DNA from: Flavobacterium sp. ov086
GTDB lineage: Bacteria > Bacteroidota > Bacteroidia > Flavobacteriales > Flavobacteriaceae
DNA: 64,000 bases
Direction of reading: 5' to 3'
Assembly (NCBI RefSeq): GCF_900187965.1
Contig: NZ_FZNL01000024.1
Span: forward strand, 1-64,000
In this document: one piece after another, positions 45,246 to 54,658 of the stretch
How the letters are laid out: every line of letters starts with the position of its first letter
How positions within the stretch are numbered: the stretch's first letter is position 1
The notes under the pieces: model-generated
What the model saw: only the letters and a program-made list of their open reading frames with translations
Databases searched by the model: none
What the model was told of the DNA's origin: nothing
Made by a program: the position numbers and the translations under genes

Positions 45246-45386
45246 ATGGAAATTTTAGTCCTAATAAGTATAAGTAAATTTGGTACGAAGCAAAATGTTT
45301 CATGTACCAACAGAAGCTTGTATACTAACGAGAACATTTCAAAATTGTCTTCTTTGTTAAAATTAAAAATCTTCCCGAATTATTAA
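45246..45386 (+). CDS. Possible 46-residue peptide (doubtful)
   Basis: An ATG-to-TAA frame with no signal, no clear motif and no visible ribosome site ('MEILVLISISKFGTKQ...'). It lies in the 415-base stretch after hutI that otherwise holds nothing recognisable. It may be chance. Confidence 0.2.
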   Translation: MEILVLISISKFGTKQNVSCTNRSLYTNENISKLSSLLKLKIFPNY

Positions 45387-45548
45387 GCATCGCGAGTGTG
45401 CTTACTAAAATCCTATAAAACTTTTCTGCACGATACCTTTCAATCCATATTGAATATTGTGACTCGCCATAAAGTTTTTATTTATTACAAAATAAATTAC
45501 AGGATCTGGATTATAAAATATTTTAATAATTAAAACAAAAAAGAAATC

Positions 45549-45644
45549 ATGGCTAAGAAAGCTTCAACAACAGATTTAAAAGCGAAAAAGCAGGAGAAAA
45601 TTCAAAAAAAGCTAGAAGAACAACAAACTAGAAAAAGAAAATAG
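45549..45644 (+). CDS. 31-residue very basic peptide
   Basis: ATG 45549 to TAG 45644. It reads 'MAKKASTTDLKAKKQEKIQK' and continues 'KLEEQQTRKRK': eleven lysines and two arginines among 31 residues, all helix-prone. A perfect terminator follows 34 bases later, supporting expression. Short Lys-rich proteins like this are found in many Flavobacteriia. Nucleic-acid or ribosome binding is plausible but unproven. Confidence 0.6.
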   Translation: MAKKASTTDLKAKKQEKIQKKLEEQQTRKRK

Positions 45645-45678
45645 ATACTAAATTAATGTGATTTTTAATTTAATGAAA

Positions 45679-45714
45679 AAAGGTCTGTGAAAAACTTCAC
45701 AGACCTTTAATATT
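45679..45714. terminator. Bidirectional intrinsic terminator
   Basis: A perfect 13-bp stem 'aaaggtctgtgaa' with its complement, loop 'aac'. On the minus strand a T-run follows (for the coiled-coil gene); on + the tail is weaker. Confidence 0.85.
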
Positions 45715-45742
45715 TTAGTGGTATTGCAATCTAAGCGACGTA

Positions 45743-46621
45743 TTATCTTAAGTTGAAACTAGTTTTAGAAACTAATTCATCATTATCAAAAACATTGATA
45801 AAATAAGTCCCTTTAGCAAAATCTTTACCTGGTAAATCTTCACTCACATTAACTGTTTTATTTTCGTACTTAACAGTAGTTTTAAAACTATATGTCAATG
45901 AATTATCACCAAAACTCTCTGTTTTCTTTTCGCCTAAAACATTGTTTTTAGCATCGATAACTTGTACATAATACGTTTTATCTCCAGATTTAGCAATTTG
46001 ATTTTCAGCAATTGTAAAACTAATTTTCAAAACATCAGCACGGCTTGCTTTATCCGTTTCGATTTGTTTCCCTGAGCTTCTCAATTTGTAAGCAGCAGTT
46101 TTTGTATTTAAAACTGATAATTTAGCTCCTTTTTCAACTGTTTTAGCCAATTCTTCGTTTTGCCCAACTAATACTTCATTGTATTTTTTAGATTCTCCTA
46201 AAACTGTAATTGTACTATCTCTTTGAACTGTTAAAACACCATTTTGTTTTTTCAATTCGTCGTTTTCAGCTACAAGAGTTTTCATTTTACCTTGCATAGC
46301 CTGAACTTGTGATCTGAATTTAGACACATCACCTTTTGATTTATTCAAATCATCCATCAAAGCTACTACTTTATCTCTTTCCTGAATTAACTCGTCAGAC
46401 ATAGAAGTGTTTTCGGCAATTGCAGCATCATAAGTTGCTTTCAATTCTTGCAAATCTTTCATAACAGATTGTTTTTCTGTCATAGTTGTTGTAAGTTCAG
46501 TTTTAACTACCTCTGTATCAGAAGATAATTTAAAAATATACACTAAGCTACCAATTAGTAGGACTGCTAAAACCGCGATTATCGCCTTTAGACTTGAGTT
46601 GTTGTTCTTTGGGTTTTCCAT
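45743..46621 (-). CDS. Membrane-anchored coiled-coil protein
   Basis: 292 residues. One N-terminal membrane helix ('IIAVLAVLLIGSLVYIF', about 14-30) is followed by a long coiled coil (about 35-165) of Lys/Glu heptads. The C-terminal beta-sandwich-like domain (about 190-292) has 'ADVLKISFTIAENQIA', 'YYVQVIDAKNNVLGEK' and 'GTYFINVFDNDELV'. It is probably a periplasm-facing structural or chromosome-segregation-like protein common in Flavobacteriia. No enzyme motif. It stands alone, divergent from hutG. Confidence 0.82.
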   Translation of the reverse strand: MENPKNNNSSLKAIIAVLAVLLIGSLVYIFKLSSDTEVVKTELTTTMTEKQSVMKDLQELKATYDAAIAENTSMSDELIQERDKVVALMDDLNKSKGDVSKFRSQVQAMQGKMKTLVAENDELKKQNGVLTVQRDSTITVLGESKKYNEVLVGQNEELAKTVEKGAKLSVLNTKTAAYKLRSSGKQIETDKASRADVLKISFTIAENQIAKSGDKTYYVQVIDAKNNVLGEKKTESFGDNSLTYSFKTTVKYENKTVNVSEDLPGKDFAKGTYFINVFDNDELVSKTSFNLR

Positions 46622-46694
46622 ATTTAAATAATTTTCTTTAAAACAAATTTAAGAATTAATATAAAGGTAATAACGTAAGTTGTTACAATTATAT

Positions 46695-46702
46695 TATTTT
46701 TG
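46695..46702 (+). promoter_or_regulatory. -7 promoter element of hutG
   Basis: 'tatttttg' fits TAnnTTTG and lies 18 bases before the hutG ATG, giving a very short leader. Confidence 0.4.
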
Positions 46703-46719
46703 GAAAATATTTTTTTTTC

Positions 46720-47757
46720 ATGGAGAAAGTAATTCCTTTTACTGTAAATGATTTAGCAAAAATCACAAATCACCGAAGCGGTGAAATAAAATTTGGAGAA
46801 AAAATGATTGTTATTCCCAAGGGAGTAGACAAACTCAATTTCTTAAAAGAAAGTGAAGCTAAATATGTGCTTTTGGGAATACCCGAAGACATTGGCGTTC
46901 GCGCAAACTTTGGCAGACCCGGAGCGGCTTCTGCATGGGAAAGTGCCATTAAAAGCATTGCAAACATTCAGCACAATCGTTTTTCAAAAGGCAGCCAGAT
47001 TATTGTTTTAGGGCAAATTAATGTCACCGAAGAAATGCGTGATGTCGAAAATCTTGATTTCAACGATATTGACGACCGATCGAAACTAAGCCAGTTAGTA
47101 GAAAAAATTGACAAAGAAGTTTCACATATTATTTTTACTATCGTAAAAGCAGGAAAAACCCCCATCATTATCGGTGGAGGTCATAATAATGCTTACGGAA
47201 ATATAAAGGGCTCGGCTTTAGCCAAAGGAAAACCAATAAACGCAATTAATTTTGATGCTCATTCTGATTTTAGAATTCTGGAAGGACGTCACAGCGGAAA
47301 CGGTTTCTCATATGCCTACGAAGAAGGTTTCTTAAAGAAATACTTCATCTTTGGTTTACATGAAAATTACACTTCAAAAAGCGTTCTGGATATCATTAAA
47401 AAACTAGAAGATCGTGTTCGCTACAATACTTACGACAGTGTCAATATTCGCAAGGAGAAAGATTTTAGCAGAGAAATGGCTTTAGCTTTAGAATTTATCC
47501 GAACAGATTCTTTTGGAATTGAAATTGATCTGGATGCAATTCCTAACATCGCCAGCAGCGCCATGACAATCAGTGGGTTTTCTGTAGAAGAATTAAGGCA
47601 GTTTATATCCTTTTTTGGACAACATAAAAATGCTACTTATTTACATATTTGCGAAGGCGCACCAGATTTAGACAATTCTCCAAACAATAATTTAATTGGT
47701 AAATTAATTGGGTATTTAATAACTGATTTTATTAAAGCTAACAACGAAAAAGAGTAA
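46720..47757 (+). CDS. hutG: Formimidoylglutamase (arginase/ureohydrolase family)
   Basis: 345 residues. Binuclear manganese motifs: 'IIGGGHNNAYG' (a variant of GGDHS), 'NFDAHSDFR' and 'EIDLDAIPNIASSAM'. The 'GIPEDIGVRANFGRPGA' N-terminal block is typical of formimidoylglutamase rather than arginase. It would release formamide from formimidoylglutamate, the step after HutI. The hutI gene is on the same strand 1.6 kb upstream, separated by two terminators, so the two are not one operon. Confidence 0.88.
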   Translation: MEKVIPFTVNDLAKITNHRSGEIKFGEKMIVIPKGVDKLNFLKESEAKYVLLGIPEDIGVRANFGRPGAASAWESAIKSIANIQHNRFSKGSQIIVLGQINVTEEMRDVENLDFNDIDDRSKLSQLVEKIDKEVSHIIFTIVKAGKTPIIIGGGHNNAYGNIKGSALAKGKPINAINFDAHSDFRILEGRHSGNGFSYAYEEGFLKKYFIFGLHENYTSKSVLDIIKKLEDRVRYNTYDSVNIRKEKDFSREMALALEFIRTDSFGIEIDLDAIPNIASSAMTISGFSVEELRQFISFFGQHKNATYLHICEGAPDLDNSPNNNLIGKLIGYLITDFIKANNEKE

Positions 47758-47838
47758 TCCCTTAGAATGTTAACTCCTAAAAATCAAGCCATTTACCAAA
47801 TAAAACAAGTTTCAAATAAAGGATTGACTGAATAAACC

Positions 47839-47846
47839 TATCTTTG
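47839..47846 (+). promoter_or_regulatory. -7 promoter element of the DEAD-box helicase gene
   Basis: 'tatctttg' is an exact TAnnTTTG, 45 bases before the ATG. A clear -33 box is not seen. Confidence 0.45.
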
Positions 47847-47890
47847 CACAGAATTTTAGTAATTAAAACTAAATTCTTAATACCTAAGAT

Positions 47891-49141
47891 ATGTTATTCG
47901 AAGATTTATCACTTTCAAAAAGTATACAAAAAGCCGTATTTGAAGAAGGCTACTTAAATCCTACTCCTATTCAGGAACAATCTATTCCGATTGTTCTCGC
48001 AGGAAGAGATTTAATTGGTTGTGCACAAACAGGTACGGGAAAAACGGCTGCTTTTGCCATTCCAATCATACATCAATTACACCGAATTGTTGGCTCATCA
48101 AAAAAAGCTAAAGTAATTCGTGCTCTTATAGTAACTCCAACACGTGAATTAGCGGTACAAATTGGTCAAAGTTTTGACACTTATGCAAAATACACCAACT
48201 TAACTCAGCTGACTATTTTTGGAGGAGTTTCACAAAATCCGCAAGTAGATACACTAAAAAAAGGTGTTGATATTCTGGTAGCAACTCCCGGAAGATTACT
48301 AGATTTACAAAAACAAGGTTTTCTGGACTTAGATCATTTACATACTTTGGTTTTGGATGAAGCTGATCAAATGCTTGATATGGGTTTTATAAACGATGTA
48401 AAAAAGATCGTAAAACTAACTCCTAAAAACCGTCAAACATTATTGTTTTCTGCAACTATGCCAATCGCAATTCGCGAACTGGCTGAAATGTTCCTTCAAG
48501 ATCCTGCTAAAGTAGAAGTTTCTCCAGTTTCATCAACTGCTGAAAATGTAGAACAACGCGTTTATTTTGTTGAAAAAACAGAAAAAAGAAACTTATTATA
48601 TCATTTAATAAAGAACGAAGATCTATCAAATGTTTTAGTTTTCTCAAGAACTAAACATGGGGCAGATAATGTTGTTAAAGCACTTCGCAAAAAAGATATT
48701 CCGGCAGAAGCGATTCACGGGGACAAATCTCAAAATGCGAGACAACGTGTTTTAGATGCTTTCAAAAACAAAGAAGTTGGTGTTCTTGTAGCGACTGATA
48801 TCGCAGCAAGAGGTATTGATATTGACCAGCTGCCATTTGTAATTAATTTTGACCTACCTAATATTCCTGAAACTTATGTCCATAGAATTGGACGTACAGG
48901 TCGCGCTGGAAATGGTGGTGTTGCAATTTCTTTTTGCAGTAAAGATGAACAGCCTTATTGGAAAGACATTCAAAAGTTAATAAAAGTTGATGTAAAAGTT
49001 ATCACAGATCATCCGTATCAGTGGCATTCAGGAAGTCCGGAAGCAACGGCCGAAAAGCCTAAAAATTCCAACCGAAGCGGTGGTGCTCACAAATCGAGAA
49101 AATCAAATGCTTCTAAACAGAATAAAAAACGCTGGTATTAA
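47891..49141 (+). CDS. DEAD-box RNA helicase (RhlE-like)
   Basis: 416 residues. All core motifs are present: Q motif 'PTPIQEQSIPI', Walker A 'AQTGTGKT' (45-52), 'PTRELAVQ', 'GGVSQNPQ', 'TPGRLLDL', 'VLDEADQMLDMGF', 'FSATMP', 'VFSRTKHGAD', 'ATDIAARGIDI' and 'YVHRIGRTGRAG'. A short basic tail ('RSGGAHKSRKSN') replaces a longer RNA-binding extension. It should remodel RNA in ribosome assembly or decay, perhaps in the cold. Single-gene unit with its own promoter and terminator. Confidence 0.96.
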   Translation: MLFEDLSLSKSIQKAVFEEGYLNPTPIQEQSIPIVLAGRDLIGCAQTGTGKTAAFAIPIIHQLHRIVGSSKKAKVIRALIVTPTRELAVQIGQSFDTYAKYTNLTQLTIFGGVSQNPQVDTLKKGVDILVATPGRLLDLQKQGFLDLDHLHTLVLDEADQMLDMGFINDVKKIVKLTPKNRQTLLFSATMPIAIRELAEMFLQDPAKVEVSPVSSTAENVEQRVYFVEKTEKRNLLYHLIKNEDLSNVLVFSRTKHGADNVVKALRKKDIPAEAIHGDKSQNARQRVLDAFKNKEVGVLVATDIAARGIDIDQLPFVINFDLPNIPETYVHRIGRTGRAGNGGVAISFCSKDEQPYWKDIQKLIKVDVKVITDHPYQWHSGSPEATAEKPKNSNRSGGAHKSRKSNASKQNKKRWY

Positions 49142-49180
49142 TCTTACTCCCGCGAGATAAGCATTATAAAAACAGTTCTA

Positions 49181-49292
49181 AACACGAATTTCATCAATTT
49201 ACACAAATTCTAACAGGTTAATTAACCTTGTTTGAGGAATTACTTTCACAAACGAATTAGTGACAATTGATGAAATTCGTGTTTTTTTTTAT
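49181..49292 (+). terminator. Very long stem terminator after the helicase
   Basis: A perfect 19-bp stem: 49181-49199 ('aacacgaatttcatcaatt') with 49265-49283, followed by at least eight T. The inner part holds another palindrome, 'caggttaattaacctg'-like, at about 49213-49230. Related to the element at 43811. Confidence 0.85.
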
Positions 49293-49304
49293 ACTTGTAT
49301 TGTA

Positions 49305-51488
49305 CTAATCAATACTTTTTGCTTCATTTATTAAGTAATTTATAATCTTAAATAACTTAACCGGTTCAAATGGTTTTATTATAATATCATTTATTCCGGA
49401 CGAAATTGCCTCTTCTGCTATTTCATCTTTATCAAAAGCTGTAAGCGCTACAATTGGTGTTTTTATGTCTTGCAGACGAATCCTTTTGGTTGTTTCAAAT
49501 CCATTCATTAACGGCATATTTATATCCATTAGAATAAGATCAAACTTTTCATTTTCTAAGATTTTAAGGGCTCCAAAACCATCGTCTACAACTTTACAGA
49601 TATAATTATTTTTTTCAATAATTTTCTTTGTTACCAACTGGTTAATCAAGTTATCTTCAACAACTAGTATTTTATAAACTTCGTTTGAAGTCAAATCAAC
49701 CTCAATTTCCTCAATAATATTTTTTGTTTTCTGAGGATCATATTCAAACGGAATCATAAACGAAAAGGAAGTTCCTTCTCCTATATTACTTTCTAAACTT
49801 ATTGTACTTCCAAAAAGGCCCAATAATCGTTTTACAATACTTAATCCCAGTCCGGTTCCCTGATAATCTTCATCTTTCCTTCCTACCTGAACAAATTTTT
49901 CGAAAATTTTCCCCTGATCAACAGCTGCGATTCCAACACCATTATCTTTAATAAGAAAATCCAGAAAATATAATTTTTCTTCTATTCTATCGAGATTTAC
50001 AATAATTTCTACTTCTCCGTCTTTTGTAAATTTCAAAGCATTACTAACCAGGTTCATTACAATCTGAGCTAGTCTTAACTTGTCTCCAATTAAATATTCC
50101 GGAATATCCGGATCAATCGATACATTTATTTTATTATTGTTTTTCTGGGATAAAAAGGAAAGTGAGTTTTTTATCATTGTAATTTCATCCGAAATATTAA
50201 ATGTCAAACTCTCCAGAACAACTTTGTTCTCTTCAATTTTATTGATTTGAAGAATATCATTTACTAAAGACAATAAATATCTGGCTGAAAATTTCAAAGC
50301 ACTTAAATGCTGACTTTGCGACAACTCTTTATGTTCTTCAAGAAGCATATTAGTTATCCCCACAACTCCATAAAGCGGTGTGCGCAATTCATGGCTTATT
50401 GTAGAGATAAACTGGGTTTTAAGCATTGAAGCTTCTTCTGCAATTTCTTTTGCCTTTAAAAGCTCCAAATTATGCCTTTTCTTAAATCTTATATTTTTTA
50501 CCAGAGTGACAATTAATAAAAGAAGAATTAAGGAAATAACAATGAACAGAATAACAATAATTCTTGATTTCTTTAGACTTTGATACTGCGTTATTTTTTC
50601 GTTTTCAATTTTATCAATTTGCCTTTTATATTCGTCCAATTCGAGATTAAAACCTGCAATAGATGCTTTTTTAAGCTTGTCTTCATTATAGATTTGTTCT
50701 GTTATTTTATTATAAGCAGATAAATTAGTGTAAGCATCTTTATATTTCCCACTCTTATTCAAAAATTTTGAATACTCCAGATGTGCATAGGAGAGATCGA
50801 TTTTTTCTATATTTGTTTTACCTAACTGTATTGCTTTTTCAAAATAATCAAGAGCTTTCAGATTGTCGTCTTTGTAACTGCAATACATACCATTTAACAT
50901 ATTAACAATTATGACGGTATCATCATCTCCAATTTTCTTTTGGTTATTATTTACAAAGTTCAAATAAGGATATCCCTTTTCAAAATTACCAATATCAAAA
51001 TAGGACCACGCGAGATTGACATTTGTAAAATATATCTGGCTCAGATCCTTGCTTTTAGTGCTTAATTCGATGGATTTTTTATAAAAATAGATTCCTCGTT
51101 TATACTGTTTCTTTTCAAAGCAATATATATTCCCAAGATTGTTATACAGCATATTCTTAAAGCCATCATTTTTTGCTTTATCGGCATAAAAAAGACTTCT
51201 TTTATAAAAAAAAATTGCTTTGTCATATTCTCCCAAATCGTTATAATTAGCTCCGATTATATTATACGAACGGGCAATAAAATAATCATTTTTGGCAATT
51301 GTTGAGTGATTGAGCGCAACTCTGGAAATAATTAAAGATTTTTCGAAATTTGACTCTCTATAATTGGAAAGTGCCTCTAATATAAGTTTATCGATCTTTT
51401 CTGTTGGTAAATTACTCTGTGCCCATAAATTAAAGGAAAGAAAATTTAACAATATTAAACAGTAGAAAAAGATTCGAAATCGAAACAT
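49305..51488 (-). CDS. TPR-containing hybrid sensor histidine kinase
   Basis: 727 residues from 'MFRFRIFFYCLILLNFLSF'; an ATG 21 bases upstream is possible. Domain order: signal peptide, periplasmic TPR repeats (about 35-280, e.g. 'YNNLGNIYCFEKKQYKRGI'), one membrane helix ('IIVILFIVISLILLLLIVTL', about 310-330), HisKA with 'ISTISHELRTPLYG', HATPase with 'QIVMNLVSNALKF', 'DNGVGI' and 'GTGLGLSIVKRLL', and a C-terminal receiver with Asp in 'LILMDINMPLMNG' and 'ALTAFDKDE'. There is no output DNA-binding domain, so it must signal to other proteins. It is divergent from a double-glycine peptide gene 340 bases away. Confidence 0.94.
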   Translation of the reverse strand: MFRFRIFFYCLILLNFLSFNLWAQSNLPTEKIDKLILEALSNYRESNFEKSLIISRVALNHSTIAKNDYFIARSYNIIGANYNDLGEYDKAIFFYKRSLFYADKAKNDGFKNMLYNNLGNIYCFEKKQYKRGIYFYKKSIELSTKSKDLSQIYFTNVNLAWSYFDIGNFEKGYPYLNFVNNNQKKIGDDDTVIIVNMLNGMYCSYKDDNLKALDYFEKAIQLGKTNIEKIDLSYAHLEYSKFLNKSGKYKDAYTNLSAYNKITEQIYNEDKLKKASIAGFNLELDEYKRQIDKIENEKITQYQSLKKSRIIVILFIVISLILLLLIVTLVKNIRFKKRHNLELLKAKEIAEEASMLKTQFISTISHELRTPLYGVVGITNMLLEEHKELSQSQHLSALKFSARYLLSLVNDILQINKIEENKVVLESLTFNISDEITMIKNSLSFLSQKNNNKINVSIDPDIPEYLIGDKLRLAQIVMNLVSNALKFTKDGEVEIIVNLDRIEEKLYFLDFLIKDNGVGIAAVDQGKIFEKFVQVGRKDEDYQGTGLGLSIVKRLLGLFGSTISLESNIGEGTSFSFMIPFEYDPQKTKNIIEEIEVDLTSNEVYKILVVEDNLINQLVTKKIIEKNNYICKVVDDGFGALKILENEKFDLILMDINMPLMNGFETTKRIRLQDIKTPIVALTAFDKDEIAEEAISSGINDIIIKPFEPVKLFKIINYLINEAKSID

Positions 51489-51830
51489 AATTTGGAAATA
51501 TTTATTCAAATATACATTATTACGACAAAAAATAACAGCTTGATTTTTACAAAGTTATTTTTTGTTTCATCATTTAATAATAACGTTTAACAAAAAAGAT
51601 AAACTTGCGTTTGAATCTTAAAATTTAAACAATCTCAAGAGCACATGCATAGAGAATATATCAAGATTTTGCAAAAAAAAACCAACAATCTAAATTTAGC
51701 TAAAAACCAAAAAATACTCAAAATCCAATAACATTTTAACACTATAAATGAAATAAAATTTTATCTTTAACAAAATTTACAAACACAAGCCCCAAGTGTT
51801 TTAGAAGATTGGTGCATTAAAACAAAAATT

Positions 51831-51956
51831 ATGTTAGAAAACTTTTTAAAATTTACAGAAGTAGAAAAATTGACTAAAGCACAACAAAAAACTATCCAAG
51901 GCGGAGATGTTCCACCAGATGATGAAGAAGGAAGAAAAGGAAAAGTAGCAGCATAA
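51831..51956 (+). CDS. 41-residue double-glycine leader peptide
   Basis: ATG 51831 to TAA 51956, with an AT-rich leader and a strong terminator after it. The N-terminal helix 'MLENFLKFTEVEKLTKAQQK' is followed by 'TIQGG', the Gly-Gly cleavage signal of bacteriocin/RiPP-type leaders. The product would be a 16-residue, very acidic then basic tail ('DVPPDDEEGRKGKVAA') without Cys, Ser or Thr. No peptidase-containing ABC exporter or modifying enzyme is adjacent. It may be a signalling peptide exported by machinery elsewhere. The 320 bases before it (51510-51830) show nothing else. Confidence 0.7.
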   Translation: MLENFLKFTEVEKLTKAQQKTIQGGDVPPDDEEGRKGKVAA

Positions 51957-52013
51957 TTGCTAAATAAGTTTGTAGTTTGAAATATTTCCTCAACTACAAA
52001 CTATTACTAAAAG

Positions 52014-52052
52014 TAAAACCGTAATAAGTATAAACTCATTACGGTTTTTTTT
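52014..52052. terminator. Intrinsic terminator between the peptide and symporter genes
   Basis: 'aaaccgtaataagt' pairs with 'actcattacggttt' (one G-U), followed by eight T on the + strand. It ends the peptide transcript and may also serve the opposing symporter gene. Confidence 0.85.
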
Positions 52053-52073
52053 ATGAAGTAAATTAAGCAATAC

Positions 52074-53360
52074 TTAACTTTCGATTTCTAAATTTGAATT
52101 CTCCTCTTTATCATCTTCCCATTGCCCAACAACAGATGTTGCCAAAGCATTTCCTAATACATTTGTTGCGCTTCTGAACATATCACAAAAGTGATCAATT
52201 GGCAAGATCAAAGCAATTCCCTCTACAGGAATTTTAAACATTCCGCAAGTAGCCGCAACAATAACCAAACTAGCCCTTGGTACTCCCGCAATCCCTTTAC
52301 TGGTTAACATTAAAACCAAAAGCATCGCCATTTGCGTCCCTAAGTCCAGATGTACACCGTAAAACTGAGCGATAAAAATACTGGCAAAAGTCATGTACAT
52401 CATACTTCCGTCAAGGTTAAACGAATATCCAAGCGGCAGCATGAATGCTACAATTTTATCTTTAACTCCAAAATCTTCTAATTCTTCTGTTAATTTAGGA
52501 AAAACGGCCTCACTACTTGTTGTTCCAAACGCAATTGCCAATGGTCCAATAATACGTTTTAATAATTCAGTCATTCTTCCTTTTAAGAAAATATAACCTA
52601 CAGCGATCAAAACCACCCATAATGTACTGATTCCTATCAGAAATGATCCAAAGAATTTAAAATAAGTAATGATCAATTCTTCTGCATCTCTAATAGCAAA
52701 TACTCCTGCAATGGCACCAAAAACTCCAATTGGAGCAAAGTTCATTACATAGTTTACCATTTTTAAAACAATATGCGAAGCTTTATCAAAAGCATTTATA
52801 ATTGGCTTTACAGTACTTCCTAATGAAGCTGCTGCTAATCCAAAAAAGATAGAAAATATTACAATCTGCAAAATTTCATTGGTTGCCATTGCTTCAAAAA
52901 TACTTTTAGGAACAATATGTTCCACAAAATTCTCAACAGACAAGATTTTTGTTTTAGCGGTAACCTCACTAGCTGCAGACATATCAACATGATCCAGCTT
53001 CAAACCTACTCCCGGTTCTAAGATATTTACATAAAACAATCCAATCAATAAGGATATAAAAGAAGCAGTAAAAAACCATCCAAGTGCTTTTCCTCCAACT
53101 CTTCCCACCGTTTTTATATCTCCTAACTTTGCAATTCCCACTACTAACGTGGTAAAAACTAAAGGAGCAATAATCATTTGCACTAATCTGATAAAGATCG
53201 TTGCAAGCATTTTTATTTTATTACTAAACGAAAGTGCTGTTTCCGGCGAAATCGAATTGTGAATAATAATTCCCAGAGTCGCTCCAAGAACCATTGCAAT
53301 TATAATTTGCCCTGTTAAGCCTTTAATAAATGATTTTTTTTTAGTTTCTGTAACTTGCAT
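52074..53360 (-). CDS. Dicarboxylate/amino-acid:cation symporter (GltP/DctA family)
   Basis: 428 residues with about eight membrane helices plus re-entrant loops. Family motifs: 'AFGTTSSEAVFPKL' (serine-rich hairpin), 'GYSFNLDGSMMYMTFASIFI' and 'GIAGVPRASLVI', 'ILPIDHFCDMFRSATNVLGN'. It couples uptake of glutamate, aspartate or C4-dicarboxylates to protons or sodium. The substrate cannot be fixed by eye. It is the gene after aroC on the same strand, 52 bases away. Confidence 0.94.
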   Translation of the reverse strand: MQVTETKKKSFIKGLTGQIIIAMVLGATLGIIIHNSISPETALSFSNKIKMLATIFIRLVQMIIAPLVFTTLVVGIAKLGDIKTVGRVGGKALGWFFTASFISLLIGLFYVNILEPGVGLKLDHVDMSAASEVTAKTKILSVENFVEHIVPKSIFEAMATNEILQIVIFSIFFGLAAASLGSTVKPIINAFDKASHIVLKMVNYVMNFAPIGVFGAIAGVFAIRDAEELIITYFKFFGSFLIGISTLWVVLIAVGYIFLKGRMTELLKRIIGPLAIAFGTTSSEAVFPKLTEELEDFGVKDKIVAFMLPLGYSFNLDGSMMYMTFASIFIAQFYGVHLDLGTQMAMLLVLMLTSKGIAGVPRASLVIVAATCGMFKIPVEGIALILPIDHFCDMFRSATNVLGNALATSVVGQWEDDKEENSNLEIES

Positions 53361-53412
53361 TAATTTACTTTTTTAGATTAAAATATCAAGACCCTCACTG
53401 TCTTAACTTTTA

Positions 53413-54471
53413 TTAATATGTTTTGTTGATTAAATAAAAATCAGCCAAAACAATTGCCGCCATTGCTTCAACAATTGGCACTGCACGAGGCACTACACAC
53501 GGATCATGACGGCCTTTACCCGTCATTGGTGTAATATTTCCTTTATTATCTAATGAATCCTGAGTTTGCATGATAGTCGCAACCGGTTTGAAAGCTACTC
53601 TAAAATAGATATCCATTCCGTTGCTGATTCCTCCCTGAATTCCTCCTGAAAGATTTGTTTTTGTAGTTCCGTCCGGATTGTATAAATCGTTGTGTTCGCT
53701 ACCCTTCATTTCAGAACCGGAAAATCCGCTTCCGTATTCAAAACCTTTTACTGCATTTATAGAAAGCATTGCCTTTCCTAGTTCAGCGTGCAATTTATCA
53801 AAAACCGGTTCGCCTAAACCAACAGGAACGTTTTTAATTACACAGGAAACAACTCCACCAACAGTATCTCCCTGTTTGCGGATATCACGAATATATTCTT
53901 CCATAATTGCTGCCGATTTTTCATCCGGACAACGAACAGGATTGCTTTCTATTTTAGAAAAATCTAAATCCTGGTATGGCGTATTCAAATGAATTGGACC
54001 AACTGAAGAAACGTATGCATTAATTTTAATTTCCGGCAACATTTGTTTTGCAATTGCACCAGCTACTACTCTACTTGCAGTTTCTCTTGCAGAACTTCTT
54101 CCGCCACCGCGATAATCACGAAAACCGTATTTTTGGTCATAAACATAATCAGCATGACTTGGTCTGTAATTATCTTTTATGTGAGAATAATCATCTGATT
54201 TTTGATTGGTGTTCGGAATAATAAAACCAATTGGAGTTCCTGTAGTTTTACCTTCAAAAATACCGGATAAAAACTGAACTGCATCCGGTTCTTTTCTTTG
54301 TGTTACGATTGCTGATTGTCCCGGTTTTCTACGAGACATTTCAACCTCGATTGCTTCCAGATCAAGTTCTATTCCAGATGGACATCCATCAATAATTCCG
54401 CCTAAAGCTTCACCATGAGATTCTCCAAATGTAGTAACTTTATATAGGGTGCCGTAGCTATTTCCTGCCAT
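53413..54471 (-). CDS. aroC: Chorismate synthase
   Basis: 352 residues from '[20 protein letters not shown]', the conserved start of the family; a longer frame of 399 residues begins 141 bases upstream but adds non-family sequence. Seen motifs: '[16 protein letters not shown]', '[15 protein letters not shown]', '[12 protein letters not shown]' (FMN/EPSP binding), '[16 protein letters not shown]' and '[18 protein letters not shown]'. It makes chorismate, the branch point for aromatic compounds. It lacks other aro genes nearby and is divergent from the LpxH-like gene. Confidence 0.97.
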   Translation of the reverse strand: MAGNSYGTLYKVTTFGESHGEALGGIIDGCPSGIELDLEAIEVEMSRRKPGQSAIVTQRKEPDAVQFLSGIFEGKTTGTPIGFIIPNTNQKSDDYSHIKDNYRPSHADYVYDQKYGFRDYRGGGRSSARETASRVVAGAIAKQMLPEIKINAYVSSVGPIHLNTPYQDLDFSKIESNPVRCPDEKSAAIMEEYIRDIRKQGDTVGGVVSCVIKNVPVGLGEPVFDKLHAELGKAMLSINAVKGFEYGSGFSGSEMKGSEHNDLYNPDGTTKTNLSGGIQGGISNGMDIYFRVAFKPVATIMQTQDSLDNKGNITPMTGKGRHDPCVVPRAVPIVEAMAAIVLADFYLINKTY

Positions 54472-54658
54472 TGTATTTAGTTTTGAGCAAATGTAAGTTT
54501 TATGAATTAAATTAAAAAATTTAAAATTAGTATTATTAAGAAAGGGTTGCGGCCAATAAAAATCACAATTTATTAAAATTGTCGCCAAATTGGTAACCTT
54601 TTGATAAAACAAATCTGACTAGAGTTTCTTTTATTTGCTAAACTTCAAAAACGAAAAA

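Noticed and set aside
46720-47757. Arginase or agmatinase
   Set aside because: The N-terminal 'GIPEDIGVRANFGRPGA' block and the nearby hutI favour formimidoylglutamase.
51831-51956. Complete bacteriocin/RiPP gene cluster
   Set aside because: Only the precursor-like peptide is present; no exporter, peptidase or modifying enzyme lies next to it.
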